NCBI GenBank assembly: GCA_020048595.1
Contig: JAIFMH010000294.1
Location: forward strand, 1 to 8,947
From: Bacteroidota bacterium
GTDB lineage: Bacteria > Bacteroidota > Bacteroidia > Bacteroidales > UBA4417
Direction of reading: 5' to 3'
DNA length: 8,947 bases
Position numbers and translations under genes: made by a program. Below the pieces are notes generated by a model. The model was not told the DNA's origin. It did not search any database and saw only the letters and a program-made list of their open reading frames with translations. Each line of letters opens with the position of its first letter. The stretch's first letter is position 1. Of this stretch, positions 6,040-8,947 are shown piece by piece.

Positions 6040-7712
6040 CTTTTACTTTTTATAAAATTATTGAGCTTTCCGGCAAGCTTTCGTTTAAAAGCCGGCCAGA
6101 TAAAGCATTCATGTTTTCCATCAACAATTATCGCACCATCCGTTACACAAAAAGTATGCATTCCATCACGAAACTTCGAATCAGGTGAAGGCTCCAGAAT
6201 TGCATATTCTACTTCAACAAACTCATTTTGAGTTAGTTTAATCACCTGGTTTATAGTAATTCTTCGACCTGATCGTATTGAACAATCCTGTGCCGGACGA
6301 AGCAGTTTTCCATCAAGCAGAAACGGATTTCCGGCAGGTCGTGAGGAACGGATATCAACTTTAACAGGATTATTGGCATGTGACTTATACGGTCCTTTCA
6401 TATTTTGAGAGTACCAGATATGCAAACGTTCATTGGTTGAGGTTTTATCCGTAAAGAACAACCACCAATTCCCGTCATGGTAAAATAACGACGGATCAAC
6501 GGCCTGTAAGTTCTCAATCAGAGTTTGTTCAAAAATGAGTTTTCCTGACGAGATATCATAACGGTACAAATCCAGGTTTCCGTCTGCTGAATTTTCAGGA
6601 ATACAATAATAAATGTTCTCAAATTCAAACAAATACGGATACGCCAGGTGGTAATCTTTTTCAAGAGCAATTGTTTTTTCAATTACCTTATTGGTTTGCC
6701 TGTTGACCTGGAAAGATGTTAAAAAACCTTTTGCATTTTCATAATCGTATTCCTCACAAATAATGTGGTATTGCCCATCTCTCACAAAGCCAAAAGAATC
6801 AGCATGATACACTGATTTCTCAGAATTGATATTTAACCATACAGGCTCAGGAATTGTATGCTTCCCGGGTTGAACAATCTGGTGTACCGGCAACGGAATA
6901 ATTCCCACATTCCATTTCTCAGTCAGGAACAAATCGCGGAAATGAAACCGTAGTTTATTCGCAGCTACTTTCAACAAAAAAAGAAGCATTCTGCCATTGT
7001 CGGGTAACTTATAAATAGCTGATGTTGGAGAATTTGCGACAGAAAGAAATTCAGTATTTCCGCTTTCAATTTTCCTGCAAACCTGCAACGGCCATTCAAT
7101 GGAACTTTGAAGCAGGTTATTGAGATTTGCCTCCCAGGAGTGATTTATAGTTGCAAAATATGCTTTATAAAGAATAACTCCACTATCAATTTTACTTGTA
7201 AGCCGCTGAAGAATTGCAGCATTTACAGGATCTTTAAACATGATTTCCCAGAAACCTGTTGGAACTCCGCGATACTTCCGGTCATCGTCGTGGTGATAAG
7301 ACCATACACCATATTTAGCCGCTTCAAGTATATCACCTTTAATAATACCAAAACCAAACCTGAGCATAAAATCCAGGTTATGCGATTTTATAATTTCCAC
7401 ATCCACCCTGTGAAAATATTCAGCATATCCTTTCTTGATTGTTAAACATTGAATTTCAGGAATATCCTTGTAAAAATCATCGAAATCAATACTCTTTTTT
7501 GCTTCAGGTTTCATCCTGTACCTGAACCAAACCCGGCACAACAGTTTCGAATATGGATATTGAATAATTCTTTGTCTAAAGCTTAACTGTTCTGTTGGAT
7601 TGTCATTTACTATCAATAAAGTACAACGATGGCCACCTTCAACCAGGAGCCTAATTGAATCGAATTGCCATTGCTGAAGAATATTGCTGTTGCAGAGGAT
7701 ACCGAAATTCAT
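6036..7712 (-). CDS. Formyltransferase-like domain fused to GH43/GINT1-like beta-propeller
   Basis: A two-domain protein of 558 residues, numbered from the ATG at 7712. Residues 1-225 resemble the N10-formyl-THF transferase fold of Fmt and sugar N-formyltransferases: Rossmann start MNFGILCNSN, LRFGFGIIKGDIL (117-129), GVWSYHHDDDRKYRG (135-149) matching the family's GVxNxHxSLLPxYRG, and KIDSGVILY (174-182) carrying Asp176. The catalytic His is kept (His140), but the usual Asn two residues earlier is Ser138. Residues about 285-540 contain repeated propeller blades (YHADSFGFVRDGQYHIICEE, AYPYLFEFENIYYCIPEN, AVDPSLFYHDGNWWLFFTDK, GNPFLLDGKLLRPAQDC, GMHTFCVTDGAIIVDGK), like GH43 enzymes and the N domain of plant GINT1. 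There is no signal peptide, so it is probably cytoplasmic. Inference: it acylates or recognises an amino sugar for surface glycan. An in-frame TTG at 7721 overlaps the previous stop; I chose the ATG. Confidence 0.75.
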   Translation of the reverse strand: MNFGILCNSNILQQWQFDSIRLLVEGGHRCTLLIVNDNPTEQLSFRQRIIQYPYSKLLCRVWFRYRMKPEAKKSIDFDDFYKDIPEIQCLTIKKGYAEYFHRVDVEIIKSHNLDFMLRFGFGIIKGDILEAAKYGVWSYHHDDDRKYRGVPTGFWEIMFKDPVNAAILQRLTSKIDSGVILYKAYFATINHSWEANLNNLLQSSIEWPLQVCRKIESGNTEFLSVANSPTSAIYKLPDNGRMLLFLLKVAANKLRFHFRDLFLTEKWNVGIIPLPVHQIVQPGKHTIPEPVWLNINSEKSVYHADSFGFVRDGQYHIICEEYDYENAKGFLTSFQVNRQTNKVIEKTIALEKDYHLAYPYLFEFENIYYCIPENSADGNLDLYRYDISSGKLIFEQTLIENLQAVDPSLFYHDGNWWLFFTDKTSTNERLHIWYSQNMKGPYKSHANNPVKVDIRSSRPAGNPFLLDGKLLRPAQDCSIRSGRRITINQVIKLTQNEFVEVEYAILEPSPDSKFRDGMHTFCVTDGAIIVDGKHECFIWPAFKRKLAGKLNNFIKSKR

Positions 7713-7738
7713 AGTTATCAATGTTTTACGTAACTATA
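7710..7738 (-). promoter_or_regulatory. Dyad enclosing the start codon of the formyltransferase-propeller gene
   Basis: ATAGTTA (7737-7731 on the minus strand) can pair with TAACTAT (7717-7711), seven perfect pairs plus a U-G pair at the base (7738 with 7710). The loop of 13 bases contains the glycosyltransferase stop codon (7720-7718), and the 3' arm contains the whole ATG (7712-7710). A ribosome finishing the upstream gene would open the stem, which would couple translation of the two genes. The stem is AT-rich and weak, so this is a suggestion only. Confidence 0.3.
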
Positions 7739-8920
7739 GAGTTCGTTGAGTTTTTCAGCCACAGATTGAATTCCGAAGTTATCAACTGCACTTTGCCTTA
7801 TTTTCTGTTTGTCGAAATATGAAGAATGGTCCACCATATAATTAATAGCTTCAAGCAATGCTGCTTCATCACCGGCTGCTACCATTCGTCCGTTATCTAT
7901 GTTAATATATTCGGGAATTCCGCCAACAGAAGTAGCTATAACCGGCAATCCGCACGAAAAGCTCTCGCTGATTACTACCGGCATATTTTCGTAATTGCTG
8001 AACATAACCATAAAATCAGCGCCCTGGTATGCGTAAATAAGGATTTCATTTTCAAGCAATCCGGCAAATGTAATCTGCGGTTCATTCAAATCAAGTTGTA
8101 TGGCCAGGGACTTCATTTTCTCCAGATCAATCCCTTCTCCTACCATAATGCATTCAAAGTCGGACCTGATTTTTGCTAACTTACTGATTACACGTAACAA
8201 GCCGCTGATATTTTTCGAACGATCCTCGAAACAGGAAATATGTATAAATCGTTTTTTAGCCCTTGTTGTTGCCTGTGGAAGCGGAATATAAGCGTCGGTA
8301 TCAACCACATTGGGTAAAACCAAATAGTGCTGATTGAACAATCCATGGCTCTGCATGGCTTTTGCAAGATTTTCGGAAACCGTACTCACGGCAGAAGCAT
8401 TTCTCACAATAACTTTCGTAAAAGCCTTTCGGAAAAATCCTTTATAAGTTCCTGTATTTGGCAAATATCTCGACCAGTGTTCCGTGATCACATACCTGAT
8501 TCCGTAAAATTTACGCAGCCAAAGCGCAAATAAACCAAGGCGTGTTAAAATATTAAGATGAATGATATCAGGCTTTCCCCACGAATCAAGTAAAAACCTG
8601 TATCCTTTTATAAATGCTATCACAAACAGTAAGCCTGCAATTTGCTTCGAAATAAACGAAGGCATTATACATTTAGTTCCATAATAGACCAAAGTTGTAT
8701 TTACATGATTTTCATCTTTATGGTCAATCATAAATCCGAAAGGCTTTTCGGGAGCGGCACGCAGGTACAGAACTGCAACATCGGCAAATCCTGCCGCAAC
8801 TTCAGCGTGCCGCTTAATGAACAAACCCATCATCGGATCGTAGCGATCAGGATACCAGCGCGCAAGGAAAAGTATTTTAGATGGAGGTTTCAATCGGACA
8901 GTATGTTTTTTTATTATCAA
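7718..8920 (-). CDS. Glycosyltransferase family 4 (GT-B fold), surface-glycan type
   Basis: A retaining GT-B glycosyltransferase of up to 400 residues that moves a sugar from a nucleotide donor to a growing glycan or glycolipid on the inner face of the membrane. N domain: KILFLARWYPDRYDPMMGLF (15-34), the usual first strand and loop of this group, then ITEHWSRYLP (145-154). C domain: VLPNVVDTDAY (201-211), HISCFEDRSKN (227-237) in the donor-site region, and the EX7E motif (Glu311 to Glu319) in ENMPVVISES, followed by SCGLPVIATSVGGIPEYI (322-339). Donor and acceptor are not readable. No ATG precedes the first strand: a TAA stands just before the TTG at 8920, and the only other candidate is a TTG at 8893 (residue 10). 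A near -7 box (TAGCTTTA, 8929-8922) touches the first TTG and would favour the second. It is the first visible gene of the operon, and the start is uncertain. Confidence 0.88.
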   Translation of the reverse strand: MIIKKHTVRLKPPSKILFLARWYPDRYDPMMGLFIKRHAEVAAGFADVAVLYLRAAPEKPFGFMIDHKDENHVNTTLVYYGTKCIMPSFISKQIAGLLFVIAFIKGYRFLLDSWGKPDIIHLNILTRLGLFALWLRKFYGIRYVITEHWSRYLPNTGTYKGFFRKAFTKVIVRNASAVSTVSENLAKAMQSHGLFNQHYLVLPNVVDTDAYIPLPQATTRAKKRFIHISCFEDRSKNISGLLRVISKLAKIRSDFECIMVGEGIDLEKMKSLAIQLDLNEPQITFAGLLENEILIYAYQGADFMVMFSNYENMPVVISESFSCGLPVIATSVGGIPEYINIDNGRMVAAGDEAALLEAINYMVDHSSYFDKQKIRQSAVDNFGIQSVAEKLNELYSYVKH

Positions 8921-8947
8921 TTAAAGCTAAAATTGAGTATTCAGTAA

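Noticed and set aside
7713..7721. TTG start three codons upstream for the formyltransferase-propeller gene
   Set aside because: An ATG at 7712 stands directly before the first Rossmann strand, and TTG starts are rare. The TTG is only favoured by making the frame longer.
7826..8179. Plus-strand open frame of 117 codons inside the glycosyltransferase
   Set aside because: It lies wholly antisense to a gene with clear GT4 motifs, has no family-like sequence and no promoter box. The same holds for the other antisense frames, such as 7107-7445 and 4049-4273.
1..8947. Mobile elements, CRISPR arrays, tRNA/rRNA genes, defence or toxin systems
   Set aside because: No terminal inverted repeats with a transposase, no regularly spaced repeats, no RNA-gene-like folds and no defence-type domains were seen. 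Every large frame is accounted for by the seven genes listed.

Overview
The window looks like a chromosomal piece of a Bacteroidota bacterium, probably Bacteroidales-like or a relative. The evidence is AT-rich DNA, a ParE protein of the Bacteroidota type, exported proteins with SPOR and M28 domains typical of the phylum, no clear Shine-Dalgarno sequences before the genes, and two matches to the Bacteroidota -7 promoter box TAnnTTTG. I see no rRNA, tRNA, CRISPR array, insertion sequence or phage gene. All seven genes look intact.

Layout. The left part holds parE (topoisomerase IV subunit B, minus strand). Upstream of it is a 354-base non-coding stretch with the parE promoter box, a weak terminator-like hairpin, and a nested set of inverted repeats that could fold as a branched RNA. 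Next come a secreted CAP-SPOR fusion protein (minus) and a 91-residue stand-alone TfoX C-terminal-domain protein (minus). A SAM-dependent methyltransferase reads rightward from its own promoter-like sequence.

The right half is a tight minus-strand operon read from the right edge: a family-4 glycosyltransferase, a two-domain protein (formyltransferase-like N half, GH43/GINT1-like beta-propeller C half), and an exported M28 zinc peptidase. The first two genes are five bases apart and the last two share an ATGA overlap. The operon ends four bases from the end of the convergent methyltransferase gene.

How the genes fit together. The glycosyltransferase, the formyltransferase-propeller protein and possibly the facing methyltransferase look like part of a surface-glycan or glycolipid locus that continues past the right edge. 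The peptidase is translationally coupled to it, but its link to glycan work is unclear. The left genes are housekeeping or envelope genes. The most interesting items are the formyltransferase-propeller fusion, with a Ser where the family usually has its catalytic Asn, and the structured element between the CAP-SPOR gene and parE.
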